The notes under the pieces are model-generated. The model made no database searches. It saw only the letters and a program-made list of their open reading frames with translations, and was not told the DNA's origin. Shown here piece after piece: positions 34,298 through 44,280 of a stretch of DNA of 47,318 nt (the stretch's first letter is position 1; every line of letters starts with the position of its first letter). Made by a program: the position numbers and the translations under genes. The stretch lies in assembly GCA_017848755.1 (NCBI GenBank), contig JAFIHI010000053.1, forward strand, positions 1 through 47,318, in the 5' to 3' direction. This DNA comes from Nakamurella sp. Lineage in GTDB: Bacteria; Actinomycetota; Actinomycetes; Mycobacteriales; Nakamurellaceae.

Positions 34298-35068
34298 ATG
34301 ACCACGCATCTCATCGGCGACACCGCCATCCTGACCGGCCGATCGCTACGCCACATCACGCGCAGCCTGGACACGATCATCACCACGGCGCTCACCCCGA
34401 TAGCGCTCATGTTGCTGTTCGTGTACGTGTTCGGCGGGGCCATCCACAGCCCGTCCATGCCCGGCGGGTCGTACGTCGACTACCTGCTGCCCGGCATCTT
34501 GCTCATCACCATCGCCTCCGGCATCTCCTACACCGGGTTCCGGCTGTTCATGGACATGCGGAGCGGCATGACCGAGCGGCTCCGTTCGCTTCCGATCGCG
34601 CGTCCGTCGGTGCTGTGGGCGCACGTCGTGACGTCGCTCGTCGGCAACGCGCTGTCCCTGGTGATCGTCGTTCTCGTCGCGCTCGCCATGGGGTTCCGTT
34701 CGGGCGCAAGCGTTCTCGCCTGGCTGGCGATCGCCGGCATGCTGATGCTGTTCACGCTGGCGCTGACCTGGATCGCCGTCATCCCCGGGCTCGCGGCCAA
34801 CTCGCCGGACGGCGCCAGCGCGTTCGCGTATCCACTGATCCTGCTGCCGTTCATCAGTTCGGCGTTCGTGCCCACCGACACCATGCCCGGCCCGGTGCGC
34901 GCCTTCGCCGAGCACCAGCCGGTGACGTCGATCGTCGACACCATCCGAGACCTGTACGCCGGACAGCCTGTCGGGTCCGGAATCTGGATAGCGCTGGCCT
35001 GGTGTGTCGGCATCACCGTCGCCGCCTACGCGGGCGCCATGGTCACCTACCGGCGAAAGACCCGCTGA
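34298..35068 (+). CDS. ABC-2 type exporter permease (DrrB-like)
   Basis: This membrane partner of the preceding ATPase has 256 residues and six hydrophobic helices. Features of the DrrB type are PIALMLLFVYVFGGAI, SYVDYLLPGILLIT, DMRSGMTERLRSLPIARP and the late loop FISSAFVPTDTMPGPVRAFA with EHQPVTSIVDTIR. AAGGAGG lies 8 nt before the ATG. It closes the PadR-DUF1048-ABC operon; the next gene has its own probable promoter. Confidence 0.94.
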   Translation: MTTHLIGDTAILTGRSLRHITRSLDTIITTALTPIALMLLFVYVFGGAIHSPSMPGGSYVDYLLPGILLITIASGISYTGFRLFMDMRSGMTERLRSLPIARPSVLWAHVVTSLVGNALSLVIVVLVALAMGFRSGASVLAWLAIAGMLMLFTLALTWIAVIPGLAANSPDGASAFAYPLILLPFISSAFVPTDTMPGPVRAFAEHQPVTSIVDTIRDLYAGQPVGSGIWIALAWCVGITVAAYAGAMVTYRRKTR

Positions 35069-35139
35069 GCCGAACCGGGAACCCCGATCTCATCGGCCGC
35101 GCCCATCCGTCTCGCATCGACTTCCCCCGGAGCGTGCGC

Positions 35140-35145
35140 TAGTTT
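35140..35145 (+). promoter_or_regulatory. -10 element for leaderless second ABC ATPase gene
   Basis: TAGTTT lies 6 nt before GTG 35152 and there is no Shine-Dalgarno sequence, which suggests a separate leaderless transcript for the second exporter pair. Confidence 0.45.
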
Positions 35146-35151
35146 CCATCC

Positions 35152-36036
35152 GTGCGTGTCACCGTGGACGTGGGTAGCGCGATCGACGTCGAGGCGTTGA
35201 CCGTGCGGCGCGGCGGGCGCGTGGTGCTGGATGCGCTGTCCTGCCGGATCGCGCCGGGATCGGTGACCGGGCTGCTGGGGCCGTCCGGGTCGGGCAAGAC
35301 GACGCTGATGCGGTCGATCGTCGGTGTGCAACGGATCGCCGCGGGCACCGTGCGCGTCTTCGGATTGCCGGCCGGCTCCCCGGAGCTGCGGGCGCGCACC
35401 GGGTATATGACGCAATCCGTCAGCATCTACGAGGATCTGACGGTGACCGAGAACGTCCGCTACTTCGCCGCGGTGGCCGGGGCCGGCCGCGCAGCGGTCG
35501 CGCGCACCATCGGCGAGGTGGGCCTGGCCGACGCGGCGCGTCAGCTCGTGCACACCCTGTCCGGGGGGCAGCGGTCGCGCGCGTCGCTGGCGTGCGCCCT
35601 GGTGGGCGATCCGGAGCTGTTGGTGCTGGACGAGCCCACCGTCGGCCAGGACCCGCTGCTCCGCGAGGAGCTGTGGGACATGTTCCACTCCCGCGCGAGA
35701 GCCGGGGCGACGGTGGTGGTCTCGAGCCACGTGATGGACGAGGCGGTCCGCTGCGACCGGTTGCTGCTGATCCGCGACGGGGCCCTATTGGCGGACGATA
35801 CCCCGGCCGGCGTGCAGGCGGCCGCCGGCACGGACGACATGGATGCCGCATTCCTGACCCTGATCCGGCAAGCAGGACAGGAGCCGCCAGGCGGCCCAGA
35901 GCGCGGTGCCGGCGGCGGTGCCGACAGCCATAAAGATGCCGTCACGGCTCTCGCGGCGACAGCCGCCGAACAGCGTCATACCCGTAGCGACACAAACGAT
36001 ACCGGCGGCCGCCACGCCAGACGGGAACCGCGATGA
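35152..36036 (+). CDS. ABC transporter ATP-binding protein (second exporter pair)
   Basis: This 294-residue ATPase has Walker A GPSGSGKTT (43-51), Q-loop TGYMTQSVSIYEDLTVTENV, signature LSGGQRSRASLACAL, Walker B LVLDEPTVGQDP and SSHVMDEAVRCDRLL. It differs from the first ATPase and belongs to the ABC-2 type with a permease of the same class. About 55 residues after the domain form a Gly/Ala/Thr-rich tail without similarity. The stop overlaps the permease start (ATGA). A later GTG at 35164 is an alternative start. Confidence 0.92.
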   Translation: MRVTVDVGSAIDVEALTVRRGGRVVLDALSCRIAPGSVTGLLGPSGSGKTTLMRSIVGVQRIAAGTVRVFGLPAGSPELRARTGYMTQSVSIYEDLTVTENVRYFAAVAGAGRAAVARTIGEVGLADAARQLVHTLSGGQRSRASLACALVGDPELLVLDEPTVGQDPLLREELWDMFHSRARAGATVVVSSHVMDEAVRCDRLLLIRDGALLADDTPAGVQAAAGTDDMDAAFLTLIRQAGQEPPGGPERGAGGGADSHKDAVTALAATAAEQRHTRSDTNDTGGRHARREPR

Positions 36037-36782
36037 CACCGGTGATCACGCCGCGCATCCTGGCGGCCACCACCGCGCGCATCCTGCGGCAGTTGGCGCA
36101 CGACCCGCGTTCCATCGCGATGATGGTCGCTCTGCCCGCGGTGTTGATGACGCTGCTGTACTTCATGTTCGACGGTGCGCAGCCGCTGGTCTCGAACCTG
36201 CTGCTGATCATGCTGGGGATGTTTCCGTTCATCGTCATGTTCCTGATCACCAGCGTTGCGATGCTGCGGGAGCGCACCTCGGGCACCCTGGAACGGCTGA
36301 TGACCACCCCGTCCGGAAAGCTGGATCTGCTGTTCGGATACGGGATCTCGTTCGGCACCGCCGCCGCGGTCCAGGGTCTGGTGGCGGCCGGCTGCGCGTA
36401 CTGGTTCTTCTCGGTGTCGACGGCGGGGGCGGCGTGGCTCACGGTGCTGGTGGCGATCTTGGGTGGGCTGCTGGGCATGTCGATGGGCCTGGTGAGTTCG
36501 GCCTTCGCGCGCACCGAATTCCAAGCGGTGCAGATGTTTCCGATCGTCGTGATCCCACAGTCCTTGCTGTGCGGCCTGTTCGTGCCGCGCGGCGACATGG
36601 CGACCTGGCTGCACGTGATCTCCGACGTGATGCCGCTGACCTACGTGGTCGAGGCGTTGCAGCAGATCGGCGCGCACGCCGAACCGAGCGCCATCCTCTG
36701 GCGCGACGCGGGAATCGTTGCGGGTTGCGTCCTGCTCGCCCTAGGCGTCGCCTCGGCGACGCTGCCGAGACGCACCGCATAG
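36033..36782 (+). CDS. ABC-2 type transporter permease (second exporter pair)
   Basis: This 249-residue permease has six hydrophobic helices. Visible family features are PRSIAMMVALPAVLMTLLYF, MLGMFPFIVMFLITSVAML, RERTSGTLERLMTTP, LVSSAFARTEFQAVQMFP and the LLCGLFVPRGDM loop followed by PLTYVVEAL. The ERTSGTLERL segment is the coupling loop found in YhhJ/YadH-like and drug exporters. It is translationally coupled to the ATPase. The substrate is unknown. The gene converges on the antiporter remnant. Confidence 0.93.
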   Translation: MTPVITPRILAATTARILRQLAHDPRSIAMMVALPAVLMTLLYFMFDGAQPLVSNLLLIMLGMFPFIVMFLITSVAMLRERTSGTLERLMTTPSGKLDLLFGYGISFGTAAAVQGLVAAGCAYWFFSVSTAGAAWLTVLVAILGGLLGMSMGLVSSAFARTEFQAVQMFPIVVIPQSLLCGLFVPRGDMATWLHVISDVMPLTYVVEALQQIGAHAEPSAILWRDAGIVAGCVLLALGVASATLPRRTA

Positions 36783-36818
36783 CCGACGCCGCTCGAACCG
36801 CGGACGCCGAAACATCCG

Positions 36819-37241
36819 TCACGGCTTCGGGTCTCGCCGTTCCAAGGTAGGTCGTGACAGCCGGGACGTGACCAGCGCGGACGCCGCGATCGTGATCAAC
36901 GCGCCGAAGATCAGCGCGGCGCCCTCCCCCGCCCGCAGTACCTGGGCCTGCGCGCCGACCGCGAGCGCCCGGACGGTGCCAGCCCGGATCGCGGCGACCA
37001 GCCGGCTGTCCCGGACGGGAACATGGGATCCGGCGACGAACATCACCAGGGCGAAGCCCACCTCGGCCAGGAACGCGAACGTCGAGTTCCCCGGGTCGAG
37101 CAGGCCCGCCACGTCCGGCCCGAACAGCACCCCCGCGCCCAGTTCACCCACCACGACGGGCACGCGCCAGCGGCTCGGCGTCGCGAGTGCCGGCCCCGCC
37201 AGCGCGATCAGCGAGATCAGCGCGAGCGTTGCGACTGTCAT
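36819..37241 (-). pseudogene. Cation/H+ antiporter gene with in-frame internal deletion
   Basis: The first 95 residues or so match the N-terminus of CPA2/KefB-type antiporters (RWRVPVVVGELGAGVLFGPD, FAFLAEVGFALVMFVAGSHV). The sequence then jumps at RALAV|GAQAQ to the family's C-terminal helix (VLRAGEGAALIFGALITIAA). A full antiporter is about 370-400 residues, and this frame has 140. The middle eight or so helices are missing without breaking the frame, so the product, if made, cannot transport. It lies 52 nt after the CBS gene on the same strand. Confidence 0.75.
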
Positions 37242-37293
37242 ACCTGGCCGCCCATCGAGTTACCCACATGCTTGTCGGCTGGAGGGGCGTCGG

Positions 37294-37707
37294 TCAGAGG
37301 CGAAGCTCCCCGCCGGGAACGTCGCGAATGAGCGTGCGCAGCACGTCACGAAGGGTGATGACGCCGACCACGCCGGTCCCCTCGGTGATGGGGATGCAGC
37401 GTATCTTCTCATCGATCATCATCGTCACCAGGGCGGACGCGTCGGCGCCGGGGGCGAGCGATTCCACAGGCGTCGTCATCACATCCGCCACGGTGCGCTC
37501 CCTCCGGCGGCCCGGCGCCGGCGAAGCCACACCCCATCCGCGCAGCAGGTCCGCCTCGGACACGATGCCGATGAGGCGGCCGTCATCGTCGTCGACGACA
37601 GGGATCGAGGTGAAACCCCGCTCCACCAGGATGCGAGCGACGTCGGGTATCGACGCCGCGGACGACACCGTCACCACGTTGCCGCTCATAATGTCTCGGG
37701 CCTTCAT
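37294..37707 (-). CDS. CBS domain-containing protein
   Basis: The 137 residues form one pair of CBS motifs (Bateman module): KARDIMSGNVVTV with IPVVDDDDGRLIGIVSEADL, and TVADVMTTPVESL with VVGVITLRDVLRTL. Such small proteins bind adenosyl nucleotides; mycobacterial HRP1, a hypoxia-induced protein, has the same architecture. The actual ligand here is unknown. It is 67 nt after the phosphoketolase stop, same strand, so it may be co-transcribed. Confidence 0.92.
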   Translation of the reverse strand: MKARDIMSGNVVTVSSAASIPDVARILVERGFTSIPVVDDDDGRLIGIVSEADLLRGWGVASPAPGRRRERTVADVMTTPVESLAPGADASALVTMMIDEKIRCIPITEGTGVVGVITLRDVLRTLIRDVPGGELRL

Positions 37708-37774
37708 CGCCGTCCCTCCTGGATGTCGTGATACACGCCGTCGTGATCAACGGGGCCGTATCGGCGCGGCCGGA

Positions 37775-40117
37775 TCAGTGCGGCCAGGTCCATTCGCTGA
37801 TCGCCGGATCGTCGATGCCGTGTTCGCGCGTGTAGGCGCGAGCGGCCAGCCGCGCGTCGGCCATCTTCTGGCGGACGACCGCCGCGTCGGAACCGAGCGA
37901 CGGCACGCGGTCGATGACGTCCATGACGAGGTGGAACCTGTCGAGGTCGTTGAGCATGACCATGTCGAACGGAGTCGTAGTGGTGCCCTCCTCCTTGTAG
38001 CCGCGCACGTGGATGTTGCTGTGCCCGGCGCGGCGGTAGGTCAGCCGGTGAATCAAGGTCGGATAGCCGTGGTAGGCGAAGATCACCGGGCGGTCGGTCG
38101 TGAACAGGGCGTCGAACTCGCGATCGGACATGCCGTGCGGATGCTCGGTATCCGGCTGCAGGCGCATCAGGTCGACGACGTTGATGACGCGGACGGCGAG
38201 GTCGGGGAACTCCCGTCGCAGCAGATCGGCCGCGGCGAGCGCTTCCAGGGTCGGGATGTCGCCGGCGCACGCCAGCACGACGTCCGGATGGCGCTCGGGG
38301 TGGTTACTGGCCCATTCCCAGATGCCGAGGCCGCGGGTGCAGTGTGCGATCGCCTCGTCGATCCCGAGGTAGGTGAGGGCCGGTTGCTTGCCGGCGACGA
38401 TGACGTTCACGCAGTCCGTGCTGCGCAGGCATTGGTCCGCGACCCAGAGCAGGGTGTTCGCATCCGGCGGAAGGTATACCCGGACGATCTCGGCCTTCTT
38501 GTTCACCACGTGGTCGATGAAGCCGGGATCCTGGTGCGAGAAGCCGTTGTGGTCCTGCCGCCACACCAGCGAGCTGAGCAGATAGTTCATCGACGCGATC
38601 GGGCGTCGCCACGGGATCTCGCGGGTGGTCTTGAGCCACTTTGCGTGCTGGTTGAGCATCGAGTCGACGATGTGGATGAACGCCTCGTAGCAGGTGAACA
38701 GCCCATGACGGCCGGTGAGCAGGTATCCCTCGAGCCAGCCCTGGCAGACGTGCTCGGAGAGCACCTCCATCACGCGCCCCTGCGGCGCGAGATGGTCGTC
38801 ACCGTCACGGATCTCGGCCTGCCACACGCGGTCGGAGGCGTCGAGCACTGCGTCGATCCGGTTCGAGGCGACCTCGTCCGGGCCGACGATCCGGAAGGAC
38901 GTGGGGTTACCGGCGACGACGTCGCGCAGCCAGGAGCCGAGCACCCGGGTCGCCTCGCTGAGCGAGGTCGCCGGAAGCGTGACATCCACCGCGTAGGAAC
39001 GGAAGTCGGGCAGATCCAGGGCGCGCAGCAGCAGGCCGCCGTTCGCGTGCGGGTTCGCGCTCATCCGCCGCTCGGCGGTCGGCGGGAGCGCGGCAAGATC
39101 AGCCCGCAGGCTCCCGTCCGGCCCGAAGAGCTCGTCCGGTCGATAGCTGCGCATCCAGTCCTCGAGCAACCGCAGGTGCACCGGGTTCTCCCGGACCCCG
39201 GCGAGCGGAACCTGATGGGAGCGCCATGTGCCCTCGACCGGAAGCCCGTCCACGGTGCGCGGCCCGGTCCACCCCTTCGGGGTGACGAGCACGATCGCCG
39301 GCCAGGCCGGGCGCTGATCGCCAGAACCGCTCCGGGCGAGCCGCTGGATCTCCGCGATATCGTCGAGCGCCCCGTCGAGCGCGGCGGCCATGGCGCGGTG
39401 CATCACCGCCGGATCATCGCCCTCGACGACGATCGGGCGGTGGCCGTACCCGCGGATCAGGTCGAGGAGTTGGTCGCGAGGAATGCGGGCCAGCACCGTG
39501 GGGTTCGCGATCTTCCAGCCGTTGAGGTGCAGGATCGGCAGCACGGCTCCGTCGGTGACGGGACTCAAGAACTTGTTGGAATGCCAGCTCGTCGCGAGCG
39601 GACCGGTCTCCGCTTCGCCGTCGCCGACCACACAGGCGACGACGAGATCGGGGTTGTCCAGCGCCGCGCCGTAGGCGTGGGCGAGCGCGTACCCGAGTTC
39701 ACCGCCCTCGTGGATCGAACCGGGCGTTTCCGGCGCCACATGGCTCGGAATGCCGCCGGGGAAGGAAAACTGCCGAAACAGCCGCCGCAGGCCGTCGGTG
39801 TTGCGGCCGATGTGCGGGTAGACCTCGCTGTACGTGCCCTCCAGGTAGGCGTTCGCCACCGCCGCCGGTCCGCCGTGTCCGGGGCCGAACACGTAGATCA
39901 TGTCCAGATCGCGCGCCCGGATCGCCCGGTTCAGGTGCGCGTAGATGAAGTTGAGCCCGGGGGTCGTGCCCCAATGCCCGAGCAGCCGCGGCTTGACGTC
40001 GTGCACGTCCAGCGGCTTGCTGAGCAGCGGATTGTCCTTCAGATAGATCTGGCCGACGGAGAGGTAGTTTGCGGCCCGCCAGTAGGCGTCGATGAGATCC
40101 AGTTCGCGATCGTTCAT
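37775..40117 (-). CDS. Phosphoketolase (Xfp-type)
   Basis: This thiamine-diphosphate enzyme splits xylulose 5-phosphate (and often fructose 6-phosphate) with phosphate, yielding acetyl phosphate and a shorter sugar phosphate. The 780 residues match the family. Motifs are [42 protein letters not shown], the TPP-binding [19 protein letters not shown], and [20 protein letters not shown]. Dual or single substrate use cannot be told. It begins 16 nt after the P-type ATPase stop, with GAAAGG before the ATG. A 1033-residue frame on the opposite strand is a shadow. Confidence 0.96.
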   Translation of the reverse strand: MNDRELDLIDAYWRAANYLSVGQIYLKDNPLLSKPLDVHDVKPRLLGHWGTTPGLNFIYAHLNRAIRARDLDMIYVFGPGHGGPAAVANAYLEGTYSEVYPHIGRNTDGLRRLFRQFSFPGGIPSHVAPETPGSIHEGGELGYALAHAYGAALDNPDLVVACVVGDGEAETGPLATSWHSNKFLSPVTDGAVLPILHLNGWKIANPTVLARIPRDQLLDLIRGYGHRPIVVEGDDPAVMHRAMAAALDGALDDIAEIQRLARSGSGDQRPAWPAIVLVTPKGWTGPRTVDGLPVEGTWRSHQVPLAGVRENPVHLRLLEDWMRSYRPDELFGPDGSLRADLAALPPTAERRMSANPHANGGLLLRALDLPDFRSYAVDVTLPATSLSEATRVLGSWLRDVVAGNPTSFRIVGPDEVASNRIDAVLDASDRVWQAEIRDGDDHLAPQGRVMEVLSEHVCQGWLEGYLLTGRHGLFTCYEAFIHIVDSMLNQHAKWLKTTREIPWRRPIASMNYLLSSLVWRQDHNGFSHQDPGFIDHVVNKKAEIVRVYLPPDANTLLWVADQCLRSTDCVNVIVAGKQPALTYLGIDEAIAHCTRGLGIWEWASNHPERHPDVVLACAGDIPTLEALAAADLLRREFPDLAVRVINVVDLMRLQPDTEHPHGMSDREFDALFTTDRPVIFAYHGYPTLIHRLTYRRAGHSNIHVRGYKEEGTTTTPFDMVMLNDLDRFHLVMDVIDRVPSLGSDAAVVRQKMADARLAARAYTREHGIDDPAISEWTWPH

Positions 40118-40133
40118 TTCTTCAGGCCTTTCG

Positions 40134-42914
40134 TCATGGCGTCCGGGCGGCGGGTTTCCGCTCCGCGCGGGGCTCGGTCTCGGCGCGTGTCATGCCGCGT
40201 GTCTTGGTGCGTGTCCTGGCGCGCCGCAGGAATCGGTGCAGTTCGTCCGCGCCCCACACGACCGCTGAGCACACCGGCAGCAGCGTGATCGCCCATCCCG
40301 GCGGCGGCGCGGTGCCGAAAATCGGCTGCAGGACCGGTAAATAGATCAGGATAGCGGCGAACGCGATCTCGCCGCCGATGGCGGCGAGCAGCAGCCGGTT
40401 GCTCAGGGGGCCGATCGATCGAAGCGACGCCCGCTCCGTACGAGCGGCGAACGCCGTGCCGATCTGGCAGGCGACGATCGTGGCGAAGGTGATCGTGGTG
40501 GCCTGCCGGTACACGTCGTGCAGCGCGCTTCCGGGGCCGACCGGAGCCCCGGGATGCCAGCCGGCGTGCAGTAGCACGGCCAGATACATCGTCATGGTCA
40601 GCGCGGCGGAGACCATGCCCATCAGCAGCCATGCCCGCCCGAGCAGACCTGGCGTGATCAGGCGCTCTTTGCGCGGACGCGGGCTGCGATCCATGAGGTC
40701 CGGCTCCGCGTGCTCACGCCCCAGGGCCTGCGCGGGCAGGGTGTCGGTGCCGAGGTCGATGGCGAGGATCTGCAGCACGCCGATCGGGATCGGCACCGCA
40801 CCGGCGGTGAGCACGAACACCGCGAACGGGACGGCCTCGGGAATGGCGTGGGTGAAGATGTACAGCACGAACTTGCGCAGGTTGGCATACGCGCGGCGCC
40901 CTTCTCGGACGGCCGTCACGATGGTCGCGAAGTTGTCGTCGGTGAGCACCATCGTCGCGGCCTCCCGCGCCACGTCGGTGCCGGACAAGCCCATGGCCAC
41001 ACCGATATCGGCCTGATGGAGGGCCGGCGCGTCGTTAACCCCGTCGCCCGTCATCGCCACCACGTGCCCCTCGTGCTGCAACGCCTCGGCGATCCGCAGC
41101 TTGTTCTCCGGGGTGGCGCGAGCGAAGACGATCTCGTCGGGCCCGGCGAGCAGGCGGTCGAGGGCATCGTCGCTCATGGCGTCGAGTTCGGGCCCGGTGA
41201 TCGCCCGAGTGGTGCCGATGCCGACCTGGCGCGCGATCTCGGTAGCCGTGCGGGCATGGTCTCCGGTCACCACGTGAATCCGGATACCAGCCCGGTGACA
41301 GTCGGCGACCGCGGCCGGGACCTCCGGTCGCGGCGGATCGAGCAGGGCAACCACGCCCAGCAGGCAGAGTTCGCGCTCGGCCGCGGCGGCGTCCGTCGGC
41401 ATGCCGGTAGCAGGGCGCGATGCCAACGCGAGCACCCGCAGTCCGCGCGCCGCGAAATCGTTGACGGCACAGGTGATGTCATGCTCCGCGGCCGGAGTGA
41501 GCGGGCGCGGTTCGCCGCCACGGAGCCAGCTCGTGCACAGCGGCAGCACGGCCTCCGGCGCGCCCTTCACCTGGACGCGCGGCCCAGCGCCGCGATCGGT
41601 CACCACGCTCATCCGCCTGCGCCGCGGATCGAACGGGAACGCCACGAGCGGGGTTTCGGCGGTGACGCCGAGATCCTCGGCGCAGTCGCGCAGGGCGCGT
41701 TCCATGGGATCGGCCGTGAGCGGGTCGCCGCAATCGGCCATCACCTCAGCCAGGTCGTGCAGGGCCGGATCACGGCGTCGTGGCTCGCGCGTCTGTCCAT
41801 CGGACCACAGCTCGACCACCTGCATTCGGTTCTGCGTCAACGTGCCGGTCTTGTCGGTGCAGATCACGGTCGTCGATCCGAGCGTCTCGACCGCCGAAAG
41901 CCGTTTGACCAGCGCGCCCGCCCGCGCGAGCTTCCGCACACCGACGGCCAGCGCGAGGGTGATGGTGGGCAGCAGGCCCTCGGGAACGTTCGCCACCAGC
42001 AGTCCGATCGCGAAGATGACGGCGTTCGCGAGGGTCAGCCCGGCGAGCAGGCCGAGCGGGAGAAACAGCACCCCCATGGCCACCGCGACGGCGGCAATCA
42101 CCCACGCACCGCGCCGCACCTGGCGTTCCAACGGGCTCTCCCGGCCGTGCCGCCGTTGCGAGAGCGCAGCGATGCGGCCCAGCTCCGTGTGCGCGCCGGT
42201 CGCGAAAACGACGGCGGGTGCCCGGCCACTCGTGCAGCTCGTTCCCGAGAAGACGGCGTCCGGCGCGTCGATCAGCCGGTCCGCGGTGTCGCGCTCGCGC
42301 GCGGACCGGGTGACGGGTATGGACTCCCCGGTCAACGCGGACAGGTCCACCTCCAGCGACCCGTCGATGAGCCGCGCGTCCGCGCTGATGCGGTCCCCTT
42401 CGTCGATCAGCAGCACGTCGCCGGGCACCACCTGATCCGCCGCCACGAGAACCGCTGCGCCCGAACGGATAACGCGCGCCTGCGGCGGAAGGTACCTGGC
42501 CAGCGCCTGCACGGCCCGCGCGGGTTGAGTCTCCTGGGCCAACGCGACCACCGCGTTGATCGCGATGACGGCCAGGATCGCCCAGCACACGGTGGGCGTG
42601 CCGGCCACCAGGGCCAGAACCGCTGCAGCGAACAACAGCAGTGCCAGGGGGTGGGTGATCTGCCGGGCCAACGCCCGGGGCCAGGTGGCCCGATGCGCCT
42701 GCGGTAGGACGTTCGGGCCGTAGATCGCCAGTCGCCGCTCGGCCTCCCGCGACTCCAACCCCGCGGCCGACGTGCGCAGGTTTCGCAGCAGCATGTCGAG
42801 CGGTTCGCGGGTCGGCTTCTCGGCGTCCGCCACGAGTTGGTCCACGGGCTCGACCGGATCGTGAACAGGCCCGCGGCGGGGCTCCGAAGACATCGCCGTA
42901 CCCACGCCGGACAT
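40134..42914 (-). CDS. P-type cation-transporting ATPase (type II)
   Basis: This 926-residue ion pump has an N-terminal cation-ATPase domain ([20 protein letters not shown]), TGES (195-198), transmembrane-4 motif NVPEGLLPT (309-317), the phosphorylated Asp354 in [52 protein letters not shown] and a C-terminal six-helix domain. The PEGLL form in helix 4 is like Na+,K+-type (P2C) pumps; Ca2+-ATPases usually read PEGLP. The ion is unknown. The C-terminal tail is basic ([20 protein letters not shown]). Mycobacterial CtpF is the nearest analogue by context. It lies between mrp and phosphoketolase. Confidence 0.93.
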   Translation of the reverse strand: MSGVGTAMSSEPRRGPVHDPVEPVDQLVADAEKPTREPLDMLLRNLRTSAAGLESREAERRLAIYGPNVLPQAHRATWPRALARQITHPLALLLFAAAVLALVAGTPTVCWAILAVIAINAVVALAQETQPARAVQALARYLPPQARVIRSGAAVLVAADQVVPGDVLLIDEGDRISADARLIDGSLEVDLSALTGESIPVTRSARERDTADRLIDAPDAVFSGTSCTSGRAPAVVFATGAHTELGRIAALSQRRHGRESPLERQVRRGAWVIAAVAVAMGVLFLPLGLLAGLTLANAVIFAIGLLVANVPEGLLPTITLALAVGVRKLARAGALVKRLSAVETLGSTTVICTDKTGTLTQNRMQVVELWSDGQTREPRRRDPALHDLAEVMADCGDPLTADPMERALRDCAEDLGVTAETPLVAFPFDPRRRRMSVVTDRGAGPRVQVKGAPEAVLPLCTSWLRGGEPRPLTPAAEHDITCAVNDFAARGLRVLALASRPATGMPTDAAAAERELCLLGVVALLDPPRPEVPAAVADCHRAGIRIHVVTGDHARTATEIARQVGIGTTRAITGPELDAMSDDALDRLLAGPDEIVFARATPENKLRIAEALQHEGHVVAMTGDGVNDAPALHQADIGVAMGLSGTDVAREAATMVLTDDNFATIVTAVREGRRAYANLRKFVLYIFTHAIPEAVPFAVFVLTAGAVPIPIGVLQILAIDLGTDTLPAQALGREHAEPDLMDRSPRPRKERLITPGLLGRAWLLMGMVSAALTMTMYLAVLLHAGWHPGAPVGPGSALHDVYRQATTITFATIVACQIGTAFAARTERASLRSIGPLSNRLLLAAIGGEIAFAAILIYLPVLQPIFGTAPPPGWAITLLPVCSAVVWGADELHRFLRRARTRTKTRGMTRAETEPRAERKPAARTP

Positions 42915-42954
42915 CGCACCCTCCCCGCGTCAGCCAGGTGCCCCAGGTGCGGCC

Positions 42955-44079
42955 TCAGCCGGCCACCGGCAGGACGGTCAGCGATCGTCCCACCAGGGAC
43001 CGGGCCCTCGCCTCGAGCTTGCGCGCGAGTGCCGTGAATGCCTGCCCGGCAAGGGATTCGGGCGCCGAGAGCACGATAGGCACCCCCGCATCGCCGGCTC
43101 GGCACAAGTCCGGGCTCAGCGGTACATCGCCCAGGAAGGGGACCGGACTATCCGTGAGGCGGCTCAGCGAGTGAGCCACGGCGACGCCACCCCCGCTACC
43201 GAACACGTCGATCCTGCTCCCGTCGGGCAGCGTCATCGCCGTCATGTTCTCGATTACTCCCGCCACCCGCTGGTGCGTTTGGTTCGCCATCGATCCGGCG
43301 CGCTCCGCCACCTCGGCGGCAGCGAGCTGGGGCGTCGTGACGACCAGCAGCTCGGCGGAGGGGATGAGTTGAGCGGTCGACAAGGCCATGTCGCCGGTAC
43401 CCGGAGGCAGATCGAGCAGCAAGACGTCCAGGTCGCCCCAATACACATCCGAGACGAACTGCTGCAAGGCGCGGTGCAGCATCGGGCCGCGCCACACGAT
43501 GGCCGCGTTCCCCACGACGAACATGCCCGCGCTGATCACCTTCACGCCGTGCGCCATCGGCGGTATCAGCATGCCGTCGATCTGGGTGGGCCGGGAGCCG
43601 ACACCCATCATCCGCGGGATCGAGAACCCGTAGATGTCCGCGTCGATGATCCCGACGCGCATGCCACCGCCCGCCAGTGCCGCCGCCAGATTGACCGTGA
43701 TGGTGGACTTCCCGACGCCGCCCTTTCCGGAGGCGACCGCGTACACCCGCGTCGTCAACCCGATCTGCGATGCCGCGGACCGCTGCGCCGTGCCGGACTG
43801 CAACTGCGACCGCAGCGAGGATCGTTCGGCATCCGTCATGACGTCCATGGTGAGGCGCACATCGGTCACCCCCGGCACGGTGCGAACCGCGTCGCGCACG
43901 TCGTCCGTGATCCGTTCGCGGAGGGGGCATCCCGCGATCGTCAGCAGCACGACGATGTCAACAATGCCGCCGCGCACCGACACCGACCGGACCATTCCGA
44001 GATCCGTGATCGGCCTGCCGATCTCGGGATCCCGGACGGTGCGGAGGGCGTCGCGAATCTGGTCAACTGTCGCGTCCAT
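42955..44079 (-). CDS. mrp: Mrp/ApbC-type Fe-S cluster carrier ATPase
   Basis: This P-loop protein carries or assembles Fe-S clusters. The 374 residues begin with a MIP18/DUF59 domain (VDQIRDALRTVRDPEIGRPI, IAGCPLRERI), followed by the deviant Walker A ASGKGGVGKST, DADIYGFSIPRMMG, DVLLLDLPPGTGDMALSTAQ and GVIENMTAM. The C-terminal CxxC of many Mrp proteins is missing. The ATG at 44079 follows GGGAG; an upstream in-frame extension to 44226 lacks similarity. It is divergent from the molybdoenzyme and 40 nt upstream of the P-type ATPase. Confidence 0.93.
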   Translation of the reverse strand: MDATVDQIRDALRTVRDPEIGRPITDLGMVRSVSVRGGIVDIVVLLTIAGCPLRERITDDVRDAVRTVPGVTDVRLTMDVMTDAERSSLRSQLQSGTAQRSAASQIGLTTRVYAVASGKGGVGKSTITVNLAAALAGGGMRVGIIDADIYGFSIPRMMGVGSRPTQIDGMLIPPMAHGVKVISAGMFVVGNAAIVWRGPMLHRALQQFVSDVYWGDLDVLLLDLPPGTGDMALSTAQLIPSAELLVVTTPQLAAAEVAERAGSMANQTHQRVAGVIENMTAMTLPDGSRIDVFGSGGGVAVAHSLSRLTDSPVPFLGDVPLSPDLCRAGDAGVPIVLSAPESLAGQAFTALARKLEARARSLVGRSLTVLPVAG

Positions 44080-44280
44080 GGGTACTCCCTGCCTTCGACG
44101 GGCGCCCGTGCACCTGGGGGCGGCGAATCGGACAGCCGTGACGTCAGCGTGCGCCTTCCCACCGGCACGGGATACGGGTCGAAAGTCACCGGAGGCGGGG
44201 TCGTCTGGCCCTGTCATGGCCGGCAAAGGCGGGCGTGCAATTCACTCGGTAGCCCGGTGGTTCGAGACAAGGCGGCAACC
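44080..44280. promoter_or_regulatory. Divergent control region between mrp and the molybdoenzyme
   Basis: These 201 bp must hold both promoters. A perfect palindrome TGACGTCA (44139-44146) is the only clear symmetric site. No FNR/CRP-like TGTGA-N6-TCACA and no DosR-like box was found. No strong -10 was recognised before either gene. Confidence 0.35.

Noticed and set aside
37187..40288. 1033-codon open frame on the plus strand opposite phosphoketolase
   Set aside because: Antisense shadow. It has no recognisable domain, while the minus strand encodes a full-length phosphoketolase.
40710..42707. 665-codon plus-strand frame opposite the P-type ATPase
   Set aside because: Antisense shadow with His/Arg-rich low-complexity composition and no ribosome site.
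44139..44146. TGACGTCA palindrome as an FNR/CRP-type site
   Set aside because: It is only 8 bp and lacks the spaced TGTGA/TCACA half-sites. It is noted in the intergenic entry but not called as an operator.
43171..44280. Upstream extension of the molybdoenzyme frame
   Set aside because: It lies opposite mrp. The Tat signal and domain begin at 44281.
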